Source: Symbiodinium natans | Lineage: Eukaryota; Sar; Dinophyceae; Suessiales; Symbiodiniaceae | Direction of reading: 5' to 3' | Assembly (NCBI GenBank): GCA_905221605.1 | Contig: CAJNDS010000391.1 | Span: forward strand, 248,001-312,000 | DNA length: 64,000 nt | Shown here: positions 21,153 to 31,011 of the stretch, piece by piece | Layout of the letters: each line of letters starts with the position of its first letter | Position numbering within the stretch: the stretch's first letter is position 1 | Translations under genes and position numbers: made by a program | Notes under the pieces: generated by a model | Databases searched by the model: none | What the model was told of the DNA's origin: nothing | Seen by the model: only the letters and a program-made list of their open reading frames with translations

Positions 21153-21405
21153 CTGCAGGGGTTTTACTGCAGGCTGTTTAGGGTTTAGGGTTTAGGGTCT
21201 ACTGGGAATTGCCGGGTGTTCCTGCTGATGTTGGAAAGCTCTCGCGGGTTGCCGTTTTCACGAACTTGAAATTGCATTGCCAGGGGTGTGGTCTGGCGCT
21301 CTGCCAGCAACGCGTCTGCTTTCCCATGGTATGCTGGGTTAAACCTGGCCAGGCCCAAACCAGATCGCTGACCTGAAAAAACCCCACCCTCCCCCCCTCT
21401 TCCAG

Positions 21406-21451
21406 GTACAAGTTGGGGAATAGCATCGTGGTGTCCATGAGAGCCTTGTCT
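21406..21451 (+). CDS. Ferlin exon, C2 core
   Basis: Acceptor TTCCAG. One carried base is followed by YKLGNSIVVSMRALS and a GTAAAA donor. It continues the C2 beta-strand after DPYLAC. Confidence 0.8.
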
Positions 21452-21557
21452 GTAAAAGGGGTTGGCCATGGCATGCGGAGCAGCGGCCATGAGCCAAGCA
21501 TTCAAGCTCCAGCTCTTGCTTCAAGTGTTTCTGCAGATTCTACTGTCCAGGTTGTAG

Positions 21558-21620
21558 GACATGGCTCCGCGCCAAGGAAACATGGCGCAGTACAACACGA
21601 ACGTCCCCAGCTTCTACAGA
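21558..21620 (+). CDS. Ferlin exon, C2 core
   Basis: A 21-codon exon DMAPRQGNMAQYNTNVPSF-YR between TTGTAG and GTAGAG. The N-T-x-x-P-x-F-Y motif is characteristic of C2 strand 4. Confidence 0.85.
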
Positions 21621-21935
21621 GTAGAGGCGCTTGCGAAAAGTCGGCCAAAAGGTTTGTGAACAAGTATGCAAAAATGCTTGCATCTCGATGCCGAGAATGA
21701 GAACGGGACTCAAGAAGATTGAGTGTTTAAGTGCCGTCTCCATCTTTTTTGGCTTTGCACAGGGTGGTGCTTACAGGGGTATCTGGCACAAAGGCTGGAC
21801 AATCAAGACGCTGAACAGAAGTAGGAGTTCTGGCACTCAGTAGTCTTGAGGAAAGGGGTGAGGGGCCCTTAACCCTGAAGCCGAAACCCTAAACCCTAAA
21901 CCCTAAACCCTATTTGCGGCAACGGGTCGGCGCAG

Positions 21936-21974
21936 GAGCGGGACATCGTGATGCCTGCAGAGTCCCGCCTGCAG
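21936..21974 (+). CDS. Ferlin exon, C2 core
   Basis: ERDIVMPAESRLQ between GGCGCAG and GTCCGG. It corresponds to the '(L/M)P-x-E-S-x-L' turn of ferlin C2 domains and lies just after a CCCTAAA array. Confidence 0.85.
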
Positions 21975-22171
21975 GTCCGGACGCTGGGAGGGTTTTTCTG
22001 ACTGTTTAGTTCTTATAAACCCTAAGCCCCTGGTTGATATAGAGCCCAAAGCAATATGAAGCCTAATTATTCTTCTCACTAAGGGGAGTATACAGCAAGC
22101 CCCTTTGCTGTTCAACTCTATGCCCCTCACCCTCCCTCCTGTTGCTTCAAGCGCCAGAGCCCCCTCCGAAG

Positions 22172-22202
22172 GTGGACCTCTTCGATTTCCAGGATGCTCT
22201 GG
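22172..22202 (+). CDS. Ferlin micro-exon, C2 core
   Basis: A 31-base exon VDLFDFQDAL plus one base, between CCGAAG and GTGAGG. It provides the V-x-(V/L)-x-D-x-D strand carrying the second pair of Ca2+-ligand aspartates. The phase closes with 22410. Confidence 0.85.
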
Positions 22203-22256
22203 GTGAGGCCCAACATTTATACGGTTCTTGAGGGAGGGGCGGTTCATGGGGGTAGG

Positions 22257-22350
22257 TACACCTTATAGGGAAGCTTAGGGAGCCTGAGGGAGTAGTGGGG
22301 AGAATTGGGGAACCTTGGGTTACATACCCCCCCTTGACCCCCTCCTAAGA
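22257..22350. mobile_element. Possible decayed inverted-repeat element
   Basis: GTAGGTACACCTTATAGGGA ... AAGAACCCTATAAGACATCG form weak inverted ends. It lies in the intron between 22202 and 22410. Confidence 0.4.
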
Positions 22351-22409
22351 ACCCTATAAGACATCGTACTGCTTGGGGCTTAGCTCAGCTTCCCTAAATC
22401 TTCTCCAAG

Positions 22410-22486
22410 ACAAGACGAGCCTGTGGGAAGTCTTCCAGGCAATCAATGGTGAGAAGCTGATCGGCAGCACGGTCATTGACTTGGAG
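22410..22486 (+). CDS. Ferlin exon, C2 'LIGSTxIDLED' motif
   Basis: KTSLWEVFQAINGEKLIGS then TVIDLE. The G-x-x-L-I-G-x-T-x-I-D-L-E-(D/N)-R-(W/F) signature is specific to ferlin C2 domains. The donor GAG before GACCTG is GA type, and the next exon at 22791 starts GACCGA. Confidence 0.92.
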
Positions 22487-22790
22487 GACCTGTGTGTTGT
22501 AACGTGCTATGTGACCCGTCTTCAAAGTTGTCTATTTTGAAAGGTAAGACTTTTGGGAGACCAGAGAACCATAAGTCCATGGTTGCACGCCACAACACAA
22601 CGCAAAGGCGCGACTGAAACAAGACGCATGAGTAGCATGTCTCAAAGATGCAGGAAGTCGCATTCAGAATTGAGTTTGGGTAGTCGCATGCCATAAAACT
22701 CCAAAGTTAGCAGCTGGACAAGAAAGTTAGCAGGCCACGAGGAGAAGGCCAGTATGCGGAAAACACACATTTCCAGATTCAAGAACGCAG

Positions 22791-22892
22791 GACCGATGGC
22801 ACTCTGCCTCCTGGCGAGACTGCATGGACCGTCGTCAGCAGGTCCCCACGGAGAATCGCGGGTCACTTGGGATGTGGTTTCAAACCCTGAGG
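22791..22892 (+). CDS. Ferlin exon, end of C2
   Basis: DRWHSASWRDCMDRRQQVP then TENRGSLGMWFQTLR. It completes LEDRW, then P-x-E-N-R and G-x-L-x-M-W as in ferlins. The 5' splice site AGG before GTCCATG coincides with the left end of a family-F MITE. Confidence 0.88.
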
Positions 22893-22992
22893 GTCCATGT
22901 ACCGTTATAGTATATATTTGGGCCCCAAAGCTACTTTATAGGAACCCTTTTAAGGCCCAAGTATATACTAGATGGGTACTTGGACCCTTAGG
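22893..22992 (+). mobile_element. Family-F MITE forming an entire intron
   Basis: Inverted ends GTCCATGTACC and GGTACTTGGAC. Removing exactly this 100-base element (GT ... TTAGG) joins CTG AGG to GAA AGA in frame. A second copy at 52283-52392 shows the same geometry. Confidence 0.8.
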
Positions 22993-23041
22993 GAAAGAGC
23001 TCTGGGTGAGATGGCCCCAAAAGTGTACATCTCATTGGGCA
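22993..23041 (+). CDS. Ferlin exon after introner
   Basis: ERALGEMAPKVYISLG plus one base, donor GTGAGG. It follows the family-F element in the correct phase. In ferlins this is the link between the C2 end and the next C2. Confidence 0.65.
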
Positions 23042-24536
23042 GTGAGGGATGGCGTTTTGGGGTTTAGGCTATATCCCCCTTGGGAATCATTTTTTCTTTT
23101 TGTTTATATAAAACCCAAGAGGATATTGAAAGTACTTTTTTTATTAAGGTTCTACGGGGAGTATAGTAGGGGTCGAGGATATGAGGCAGCTTCTTTAGGG
23201 CAAGGCATGACAGGGCTCAGAGGTGTTAAGAGGTAAACTCTCCTCTCGTGTCCAAAACCCCCCACCCCCCCCCCTGTCTTCTCCAATCTGGATCCGGTCG
23301 GTTGATCCTAGCTTGCCAAGCAATGACACACATCCTTTGTGCCGCGCCGCAGCTAGCTTGCTACTTCCTGCGATGCGTTTTGCCGCTTCCTGGGGTTCAG
23401 CCTTCGGTTCTGGCACGTGACTTGCACATAGCCTGGGATGTAACTACGACATCCCAAAACTACCACCTCAGAACACCCTGCAGGCCCACGCACTCAAAAG
23501 CCCTCAAGTAAGGAACACGTCCACGACTCGGTTTACCAAAATAGGGGACCCCTAAAAATAGCACCCCGAAATAGTAGGATTCCCTTATATTAAGGACCCC
23601 AATAAGGTACCCCTAATCTCGGAAACCACCCGTATAAGGGGAGGAGATACAAGGAGCTGTAAACATCTGTAAACCCTAAACCCTAAACGTTATAAACCCT
23701 AAACCCTAAACCGTAAACCCTGTGTTTGAAGCCAAGGCTCATCAACCCGCAGCTCTCGGGTCAGAACTGTGGAAGCCTCTCGGGGCACTTTAAACGGGCG
23801 CCCGAGATCCCAAGTTGCCGATTTGTGTGCATTGTTGACGTTGTTATCGCCGTTGTTTTTTTTGCTTCGTTTGTATTGCTACTTGCCTACTTCTAGAGCG
23901 TGGGTGTCTGATGAGCTTTCGGGGCCAGCTGCCACACTTCTTCGTTTGGGGGTGGTTGAAAGGAAGCCGCGTTGGATAATTGAGGGGTCTTCGGATTTGG
24001 GAAAGAGACGTCGCATGGCCTCATCTGAACTGAGCGACGCCTCACCCGTTGACAACTGACTCTGATTAACCATCCGTGAGCAGAGCAAACTCCGAACAGT
24101 CAGGGTGCCCTGATTATCCTGGCCAACATGGCTTTAAACAGGGGCCCCCCCACTAAAGCAGGTGCAACATTACAGCTCCAAGGTCCAGTGCTTTCCGCTT
24201 GCTTCTGACACCTGAGGCATCGAGATGTGGGTTGAGATGATCGACAGCGTTCGGGCATCGGATATCAAGGCCTCCACTTAGAGCTTTTTCTATTTGCAGA
24301 GGTCCAGAGCTCGCGGGCCTGCTGCCAGTTGGTCGTTAAGTCTAGGCTGTTGAACAGCTACAGGTGTGAGATTTTGCTAGAGGATCCCCATGTGTCCACA
24401 GACAGGCATCTGCTGGAACCATGCACCGCTGGCCCCCTGCCACCCAAGCATCTAACTCGCCAGCTCTCTAAAGCACCGAGGGGCCTGCTTTGTCACTTCT
24501 TGCCCCACCTCGTTACGCCCGAGAAAGGCATCTGAG
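23042..24536 (+). other. Ferlin intron region with elements and candidate exons
   Basis: Holds a family-M element (about 23067-23153), a short candidate exon with GTAAAC donor near 23187-23233, a family-G MITE (about 23524-23640), CCCTAAA arrays (23675-23712) and a protein-like stretch INPQLSGQNCGSLSG near 23740-23812. None could be tied to the ferlin by homology. The remainder shows no convincing signal. Confidence 0.5.
23524..23640. mobile_element. Family-G MITE
   Basis: The GTTTACCAAAATAGGGGACC left end is paired with CTCGGAAACCACCCGTATAA on the right. Relatives are at 51260-51375 and 55945-56032. Confidence 0.75.
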
Positions 24537-24573
24537 CTTCGGAAACCTCCGGCCATGGAGATCGAGATTCGCC
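24537..24573 (+). CDS. Ferlin exon, start of second C2
   Basis: LRKPPAMEIEIR plus one base. It matches the 'R-P-P-x-x-x-F-E-I-R' entry into the last ferlin C2. The donor C before GCTGAG is GC type and the next exon starts GCCTTG, so the phase closes exactly. Confidence 0.85.
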
Positions 24574-24954
24574 GCTGAGCTTGAGTCTTGAGAGTCGGGC
24601 TTGCGCAGGCAGAAGCACTTCTCTCGTTGTCGTGTCGGTTCCTGGACCTTGCCGTGTATAGGGGTCAGCCTGATATGTGCTGCCTCCACAAGCGTTGACC
24701 CGCGGCCATGAATCTTTGAGCATGCTCAAGCAGCGACCTGCATGAATCAATGCCTATTCAATGCCTTATAATGAATGCTGAAGAACAACAAGCAGCACCA
24801 AAAACCCTAAACCCTAAACCCTAAACCAGAGGGGGTCTGCTAGGCGGGTGGCAAAATTTCCTAAACCCATTATTCCATGCCGTACAAATGGTAACCTGAG
24901 CTGCGCACGGGCCAGCTGTCCCACGAGATGCCAACCTGCAAAGTCCTCCCACTG

Positions 24955-25048
24955 GTTCTGAGTAGGGAATGGGGGCCGTTAGTGCCCTTTATACCCTTTC
25001 AAGGATTTTGCAGGGTACCTCATTCACTCATTCCCGACTAAGAACCAG
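24955..25048. mobile_element. Family-E MITE in ferlin intron
   Basis: Inverted ends CTGGTTCTGAGTAGGGAATG and CATTCCCGACTAAGAACCAG around 'aaggattttgcaggg'. It lies just upstream of the acceptor at 25064. Confidence 0.85.
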
Positions 25049-25064
25049 CCAGTCCTGTGCTGAG

Positions 25065-25159
25065 GCCTTGTTATTCGCACTTGCAAGAATGTGAAACTCA
25101 TGGACGGCTCCAAGACGGACGTGAAGGTCACAGTCGATTTGGAGTGCAAGGAGTACGAG
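25065..25159 (+). CDS. Ferlin exon, second C2
   Basis: LVIRTCKNVKLMDGSKTDV, then VTVDLECKEYE. It matches ferlin 'V-I-W-x-x-K-(N/D)-V-x-x-M-D ... D-x-K-V'. The donor is GAG before GCCCGG (GC). Confidence 0.92.
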
Positions 25160-25627
25160 GCCCGGATGTAGTAACTTCGGGGCGGCAAAGGCACCAGGAG
25201 AGGTAAGCGCGATGAACAGGAAGGCGACGAGAAGGCTGAGGGGCAAGGGATAGGTGAAAGAGAGAGGGAGGTTCGGAGTTGTGTGGGAGAGGTTGCTGTT
25301 GTTGTTGAGCTTTGGGGGCAGGGGCGGCAGGGCAGGACTTGCGCAAGGTGGAAGAATTGTTCGAAGTCAGGGGATGTTCAAGGTTGCAATGGGGATGATC
25401 TCAGAAATGCCCGATGGTGGCTGTGGGTGGCATCTCCCTCGCGCTTATGGGGCTTGCACCGGGAGACTATCATGTGGCAGTAGTGCTCGTTGCTGTTTGT
25501 GGGAGATGCTATCAGTGGTCCTGTCTCGCTTGATAGGGGCGTGTAACAGCTTGGGCCCAACCATCCCGTGCCGACTTGACACGAAACATTCGGCGCACTG
25601 ACTTGGGGGGGAGCACTCCCCAAGCCC

Positions 25628-25698
25628 TCCGAGACGAAGAAGAAGAAGAAGAAGAAGAAGAAGAAGAAGAAGAAGAAGAAGAAGAAGAAGAAGAAGAA
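25628..25698 (+). repeat. (GAA)n microsatellite
   Basis: About 22 uninterrupted GAA units in the ferlin intron. They produce artefactual poly-Glu and poly-Leu frames. Confidence 0.98.
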
Positions 25699-25884
25699 AG
25701 GAGGAGAGAGAAACATGGTACGGCACTTGTGCACTGCCAAACTCACTCTGCGAACACCTCTTTTGTATGGTGCCGCTTTGGACCTAACAGTACATGTCAG
25801 GCAGAAGACCAAAACTTCCCTTCCCCTTGATGGGCCGATTAGCTTCTGCGCCTTGGCCAGGGAGTTACCATGGGATTCCCCAAG

Positions 25885-25926
25885 CTGCAGCCCACGGACG
25901 TACACTTCGGCTCCACCGGCAATGTT
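25885..25926 (+). CDS. Ferlin exon, second C2
   Basis: LQPTDVHFGSTGNV between CCCAAG and GCCGGG. The T-D-(V/T)-H-x-x-S/G motif precedes F-N-W-R in ferlins. A (TA)n microsatellite follows at 25981. Confidence 0.9.
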
Positions 25927-26144
25927 GCCGGGCACATTTCAGAGATTCGGTTGACTGGGGATCCCTGTTCGGTGCAGCATATCTATATATATATATACAT
26001 GCATACATATATGTATGCATGTGTCTGGTGTGGGGCCCAGTATGAAGGCCAAGGAAGGATGAAGGATTTGGGAACTTCAAAAGCAAAGTGCCTCGAGCTT
26101 TGCCAACTTCAGCTGCTTGCCATCCAAAAAGTCCGCAAACTCAG

Positions 26145-26225
26145 GCCATATTCAACTGGCGCATCGTGTACCCTCGAATCGTCATGCCGACCAAGTCCTG
26201 CACCATGGATCTCAAGCTTTATCAG
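26145..26225 (+). CDS. Ferlin exon, FNWR motif
   Basis: AIFNWRIVYPRIVMPTKSC, then TMDLKLYQ. The F-N-W-R-(I/M)-V-(F/Y)-P motif is a ferlin hallmark. Both neighbouring introns are GC-AG, with GC repeated at the start of the following exon. Confidence 0.95.
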
Positions 26226-26431
26226 GCCGCCAATCTCCCGAGCCTCCTAAACCCTAAACCCTTTAGACCCTGAAAAGCAGGAGCTTTTCGCCAATCTGAT
26301 GGTTCGCTGAATTGACCGGAGCCCGTGCTTTGTAGTAGGTTTCTTCAGCTACATGGAGTGTCCCACATGCACTTGCGCCAGATCAAGCACTCCTATAGAG
26401 TCTAAGCGTGTGTCAGAGACGCGCTTGCCAG

Positions 26432-26533
26432 GCAAACTCCATCTCTGCTGATGAGTTCATCGGCGCCGTAAGTGTGGATTTGCGAAGATATGTGGAGAGA
26501 GTTGCGCGGGACATGGACATGATTTACATCGAT
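26432..26533 (+). CDS. Ferlin exon, second C2 end
   Basis: ANSISADEFIGAVSVDLRRY, then VERVARDMDMIYID. It matches 'L-S-x-(N/D)-(D/E)-F-I-G-x-x-x-x-D-L-x-x'. An internal GTAAGT is read through as coding. Donor GAT before GCTTGG. Confidence 0.92.
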
Positions 26534-26844
26534 GCTTGGTTGCTTCTAAAAAAGCCTTGAAATCAGAACTCCGAAGCTTCGTTTGCCTCGTCCTCCGAGC
26601 ATTCGGACATGTTTTCAACGTCCTCAAATGCCCAAAAGCAATTGGCACAAGCCACCGTTAACCCCTACAATCCCCAGTCCCCAAAAGAAGAATTAGACGC
26701 TGAGCAGGGGAGCTCTTTCTGCGCATTAGCCAACTTAACCAACCCCTTTCACCTCTCGAATAAACCCTAAACCCTAAACCCTAAACCCTAAACCCTAAAC
26801 CCTAAACCCTAAACCCTAAACCCTAAACCTGCACAGCCAGTGAG

Positions 26845-26928
26845 GAGAAAGCAGATCTCCAGTTCACGGCTGGCGCTTCCGGCGAGGGAGAAGAGGGAGG
26901 CGGCGAGAGCGGCGATGCTGCAGAGGAG
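26845..26928 (+). CDS. Ferlin exon, acidic/Gly-rich linker
   Basis: EKADLQFTAGASGEGEEGG followed by ESGDAAEE. It is preceded by a CCCTAAA array. A GA donor (GAG before GAAAGG) pairs with CAG before GAG at 27057; a later GC donor is also possible. Confidence 0.75.
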
Positions 26929-27056
26929 GAAAGGGGCCTTGCTGCTGATTTCTATTTGTGGACAACTTATTTTTGTGCCAGTTGCAAAAAAAGGGTTTTG
27001 GGTTTAAGGGATTTTCAATGGGCACCCCAAGTTTGTTCTGGCGACTCCAAGCGCAG

Positions 27057-27106
27057 GAGATGGTGGGCTCCGTGCAGTTCGAGATGACTCTTGGACCTTA
27101 TTCTCG
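27057..27106 (+). CDS. Ferlin exon, C-terminal linker
   Basis: EMVGSVQFEMTLGPYS plus CG. It matches 'G-x-(V/I)-(Q/E)-x-x-(L/M)-E-(I/M)' of the last ferlin segment. An upstream extension reading FWRLQAQ is also open. Donor GTGCGT. Confidence 0.85.
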
Positions 27107-27343
27107 GTGCGTGAAGGATCCTTTGATATAGTTACAGCTGCTCTCATGCCGGCCCGGGCTGTGGCTCCGGGTTGAGGAGTTTCGACGTCCCCCGTGTTTT
27201 TGTGGTGGGTTGGAGTATGGTAGGGCTGATAGGGTACGAGTTGAATTGAAGTATGTTGGCCGCACAGCAGGCTGCGCATGAACAGGGTTGAACCCACAGT
27301 GGCCTTGGTGCCGTGCATTCTGGCTCTTGCTTTTCCATCCCAG

Positions 27344-27384
27344 GTGGTTCATGACGCAGAGCGAGGCGAACCAGAAACGGAACG
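27344..27384 (+). CDS. Ferlin exon, EAxxxPVGxGR region
   Basis: Joins to give SRWFMTQSEANQKRNG, which fits 'W-x-x-(L/M)-T-x-x-E-A-x-x-x-P/R-x-G'. The GC donor (G before GCAGCT) pairs with TAG before GCAAGG at 27747. Confidence 0.9.
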
Positions 27385-27746
27385 GCAGCTTGTTGTTTAC
27401 CAATTCAAGACTGGTAGCCCAACCAGCTAGCGGCAGAAGATGTCAATATTGTTTCGCGTGATCTGCGGAGACAGCATTCCTTCTCCCAACACTTTCCCAG
27501 ACAAGCCTCGAGCTGACGCCGTTAGGGCCACACTGCTGTCTTCCCAGCATGCCAAAACCCTAAAGCGAAAATCCCATTAATTAAACCCTGTCCACCCAAA
27601 TTTCCGAGGTTCCCAAGTAAGTTGCAAGTGAGGACCAGCCCCATATGCCTCGATGCCCCTCCCCCCCTACCGGCCCTTTGCCCCCAAGCTCTGTCCCTGT
27701 AATTCACAGTCCATCAACCGTGAGCGCCAGAATTACCCCGTCCTAG

Positions 27747-27803
27747 GCAAGGGCCGAGAAGACCCCAATGACTTTCCACAGCTGGTCACGCCAGCAGAGG
27801 GCC
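27747..27803 (+). CDS. Ferlin exon, GREDPN motif
   Basis: GKGREDPNDFPQLVTPAEG. It matches ferlin 'G-x-G-R-x-E-P-N-x-x-P-x-L'. This fixes the strand and identity of the gene. Confidence 0.95.
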
Positions 27804-28000
27804 GTGGTGCCTGGACCTTTTTTAGCTTCGGGTTTGGGGTGTTGTTGAGGGTTTCAAGTTTGGAAGAGTTTAGGGTTCAGAGGTTCAGGGGCGAGACCAG
27901 ATGAGAGGGCTTAGGGGCGGGGGAGAGCGGGGCGCTAGAAAGGCGCCCTACATGCAAACACTGTCCTCAATCCAAGCCCAAGCCACCAGCGAGCACCAAG

Positions 28001-28086
28001 GTTGGGGTGACGTCCTGGGTGGCTTCTCTCTGTCTCTGCCTGATCTTGGGCTCATGAAGAAGGCAGCTTGGCAGTGTGAAAAACTT
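28001..28086 (+). CDS. Ferlin exon, pre-transmembrane linker
   Basis: After CACCAAG, one carried base restores Arg, then WGDVLGGFSLSLPDLGLMKK and AAWQCEKL. Alveolate ferlins have a similar F-S-L-x-P segment before the tail anchor. Donor GTACAA. Confidence 0.75.
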
Positions 28087-28942
28087 GTACAAGCGTGCAC
28101 TTGATCAACAGCAAGAAAAAGGCAAGCTAGATGGCTAAATGTACGCGCCGACGGCTGTACGTTCGATACGAAGTTCCGCTCTTTAAACATGCATTCGCCG
28201 TATAGTGATTCGGTTCATGTCCCTTAAATTCCCCGAGCTTCTCACCCTGAGGTGATCCCGCTGATCCTCTTCACCTTGCTCTGTCTGGTTCTCCTCAGAT
28301 TTATCGGTCTGCTCTGAGCGTAGGGCCCGAGGGCGCGTGCCCGTTTCACCGCCGCAGCTTTGGCCGCAAGGCGGCGAGCCATCATCGAAGTTGGCGCCTT
28401 TTGCCGCCACCTAGGACGAAGCTTTTTGTTGAGCCAGGAGGTGCCCCTCACGGACTTTGGAAAGCTAAACCCTAAACCCTTTGTTGAACCCCGCGCTGCA
28501 AAAAAGGGGTTTATAGGATTTAGGCTAAACCCGAAACCCTTGGAACCAGGAATCGCCCCCCCAAACAAGAACAGCAAATCCAACTTCGGGCTGGCTCTTA
28601 GTAATGCCGAGCCATGGCTTCAAGCAAAGGTTTGGACGACGGGCCACCGGCCCACCAGGACGCATGAGCGTATCTAAGGCCTTGGTAGCTCAGTGGTGCC
28701 CTTTACCTTTTTTTGTTGGGTTATGGGTTCCCTTATAAAATTTCCAACCCCAGAAAGGGCGCCCTTATTGCAATATGGTTAGCGGGCTACCAAGAGGCTG
28801 TAAGTTGTCACTACTTCAGCTGCAAAACGTGAAAATTGAAATCCCTAAACCCTAAGCCCCGTTCTTGTTTAAGAAAGGGCTGTACACGTCTTTTAGGAAC
28901 TGGGTACTGCTTGAGTAATCTTGAGTGGCAGGGAATGCATCA
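28087..28942 (+). other. No confident exon; family-K MITE and candidates
   Basis: Protein-like stretches near 28132-28205 (RRRLYVRYEVPLFKHAF) and 28355-28437 (RRRAIIEVGAFCRHLG) could be ferlin exons, but neither is hydrophobic enough to be the tail anchor. A family-K element occupies about 28683-28793. Confidence 0.45.
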
Positions 28943-28951
28943 AGGACATGT

Positions 28952-29034
28952 GGAAGGAGGATGCTTGTTGAGTACTTCGCCGCACGTGGTCCCAAGGAAA
29001 TCCCGGAACACGAACCGAGCATGGCGACGAAAGC
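28952..29034 (+). CDS. Candidate exon, unidentified
   Basis: A frame with MLVEYFAARGPKEIPEHEP and SMATK ends in a consensus GTAAGT donor. The phase closes with 29456. It could be a late ferlin exon or part of a separate gene. Confidence 0.6.
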
Positions 29035-29109
29035 GTAAGTGCCTTGTGTCCTCAAGCTTTTGCTTGGACGCAGTCGGCTCACGTCTGGCAGGTTCCGGAA
29101 CGCCCGTAA

Positions 29110-29215
29110 TGTATATATACTGGACTATATGTATATATATATATAACTTTATATAATTTAGTATAATACAATATATACGTATGTGTACATATATATATAT
29201 GTATGTATGTGGATC
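29110..29215. repeat. (TA)n-rich microsatellite
   Basis: Alternating TA/TG/CA tracts in an intron. Confidence 0.95.
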
Positions 29216-29455
29216 GTGTTTCTTTGGTCAAAGTGAAGGCGCCTGTAAGTTGTGGGTCCTTAAGCCGGCTGGCGAACATAATCCTTCTTGAGGGGCCCAT
29301 GACTGTATGTTGTTTAGGGTTTAGGGTTTAGGGTTTAGGGCTTAGGGTTTAGGGTTTAGGGTTTAGGACAGTGTCTTGCTTCGACGAAGCCTACCTTTGG
29401 GAAGGCGTAGCTCCAAGGTTGGGAGCAATGAAGTCTGTGGGCATGCGGGTATAAG

Positions 29456-29518
29456 GCCCCATCTTGATGTTATCATGCTTCAGAAGTTACCTGAGCGACC
29501 TGAACTCAAGAAAAAGAA
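29456..29518 (+). CDS. Candidate exon, unidentified
   Basis: One carried base, then PHLDVIMLQKLPERPELKKK, donor GTTCGG. It joins 29034 in phase to read MATKAPHLDVIML. Confidence 0.6.
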
Positions 29519-30171
29519 GTTCGGGAACCCAGCTACGGAAACACATCAGTAGCGATAGGACTCTACTGACTCAATGCAGTCAGTTTCACCTGGCGGGCGA
29601 TCAAAGCCCTACAGACTTAAGAGAACACCCCCAGCACACCCTGCATATCTGACCCAAAAGCACCCCCTAAACACCCCTATACCAAAAACTCTCAACCCCA
29701 CGTCCCTTGCAGCAGCCTGCAACCCTCGGCCCGACTCTGCGAGGTAGTTGCAACGCTCAAAGCTTGGCAACGCCACCCTAAACCCTAAACCCTAAACCCT
29801 AAACCCTAAACCCTAAACCCTACTGGCCCTTTAGGGCCTGTTATATGCAACAGCTGCTGGAATCGGTCCCCCCGTGGGCTACCTACGCTCAGTAGGGACA
29901 TCCAGCTCTCGTTTTCGTTGTTTGGGTCACGACTTATTTAGGGTTTAGGGTTTAGGGTTTAGGGTTTAAGGTTAGGGTTTAGGGTTTAGGGTTTAGATGC
30001 GCTAACTCCATCAGTGCCACAGGCTTGGTATTTTGACTGACAGGCTGCTTCTTCGTTTCGTATTCCGTCAGGGTCCTGTCTAGGCTAGGTCCTAGGTCTA
30101 ATCTTGTAGTATGTGGAGGTTTGAAAGTTTGACCACGTCATCCCACATCGAACGATGCTGCAAATGTGCAG

Positions 30172-30240
30172 CTGGCCAAGCTCAAGAAAGGAATGCGTGC
30201 GCCCCTGGACTTACGCCCCTCGACTACCGGCCCCATGCAG
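30172..30240 (+). CDS. Candidate exon, unidentified
   Basis: LAKLKKGMRAPLDLRPSTT then GPMQ, 23 codons. The donor CAG before GAGTCT lies at the left edge of a family-E-like element (about 30241-30335), so the element appears to supply a GA-type 5' splice site. Confidence 0.6.
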
Positions 30241-30539
30241 GAGTCTTTGTAGGGAATGGGGGGGAATGAGGCACCCCATGTCCCCTTAAAGGGTGTACAG
30301 GGGGGTAGACTGTACTGAATTCGGGTAAGAGACTCCAGCCTGCAAACCTTGCAACTTACAAGCGTCAACCTGATCCAATTGCACCGCAGCAGGCAAACCC
30401 CAAATCCTCTCTCAAAGCCTCCCCTCAAACTCACCCTAACAATTAAATCCTACAAAACCCTCAATATCTCCTATTCCCGATTATAAACTAAACCTCCCTA
30501 AATCCTACAGCCTCACCGAACAAGCCCCAAGCAAACAAA

Positions 30540-30760
30540 AAAAAAAAAAAGCCCCTAAGCCCCTAAACCCTTTAAAACCCCTAAAACCCCCTAACAACCC
30601 CTAAAACCCCCTTAAGAACCCCTAAAAACCCCTAAAACCCCTAACCATAACCCCTAAACCCTAAACCCTAAACCCTAATCAAGACCTGACGCCTCCAGGC
30701 CCTGGAGTGGGTGTCCAAGCAGCAGGGCTGGGAGACTTCCGGCTGCAGGGAGTTTAGGGG
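30540..30760 (+). other. Degenerate CCCTAAA tract with candidate exon 30699-30746
   Basis: A long C-strand-like degenerate array (about 30550-30680) is followed by CCTCCAG and ALEWVSKQQGWETSG, then a G-tract and TTTAGGG units. The short peptide looks coding. It is flanked on both sides by telomere-like repeats of opposite orientation. Confidence 0.5.
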
Positions 30761-31011
30761 GGGGGGGGGTTTAGGGTTTAGGGTTTAGGGTTTAGGGTTT
30801 AGGGTTTAGGGTACTTCTGGTTGAAGGGAGTTCAGGAGGGTTTTAAGGCTTTTTTGCTGGAGTTTAGGGGGGGTTCAGGGTTTTTTGGGGGTTTTGGGGG
30901 AGTCAAGGAAGCTTCAGGGGAGTGTAGAGATTTTAGGGAACGGAGGGAAGCTTAGCTTTAGGGCGAGTCCCAGCTACCACAAGGGTGGGGCTTTGTCTGG
31001 CTGTTTCTTAT

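Larger units (their letters stand above)
18142..28086 (+). other. Ferlin-like gene locus (multi-exon)
   Basis: Ferlins are large tail-anchored proteins with several C2 domains that act in Ca2+-dependent membrane fusion; apicomplexan relatives (FER1, FER2) act in secretory-organelle exocytosis. About 27 exons on this strand join in frame to give, in order: a linker; a ferlin spacer with GFVKCVFKLMDG; an acidic linker; a second spacer (DVAKLRRSVGFDDDL); a full C2 core (VRIYFIKA, AFIDPYLACQ, YNTNVPSFYR, LIGSTVIDLED, RW); a second C2 core (MEIEIR, VIRTCKNVKLMDG, PTDVHFGSTGN, FNWRIVYP, ISADEFIGA); then the ferlin C-terminal linker (VQFEMT, SEANQKRNG, GREDPNDFPQL). This matches ferlin domain order. 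No N-terminal C2 exons were found, because the 5' side is satellite DNA. Donors are a mix of GT, GC and GA. Confidence 0.88.

Noticed and set aside
25378-25935. 185-codon minus ORF with poly-Phe/poly-Leu, and poly-Glu ORF
   Set aside because: Created by the (GAA)n microsatellite inside a ferlin intron.
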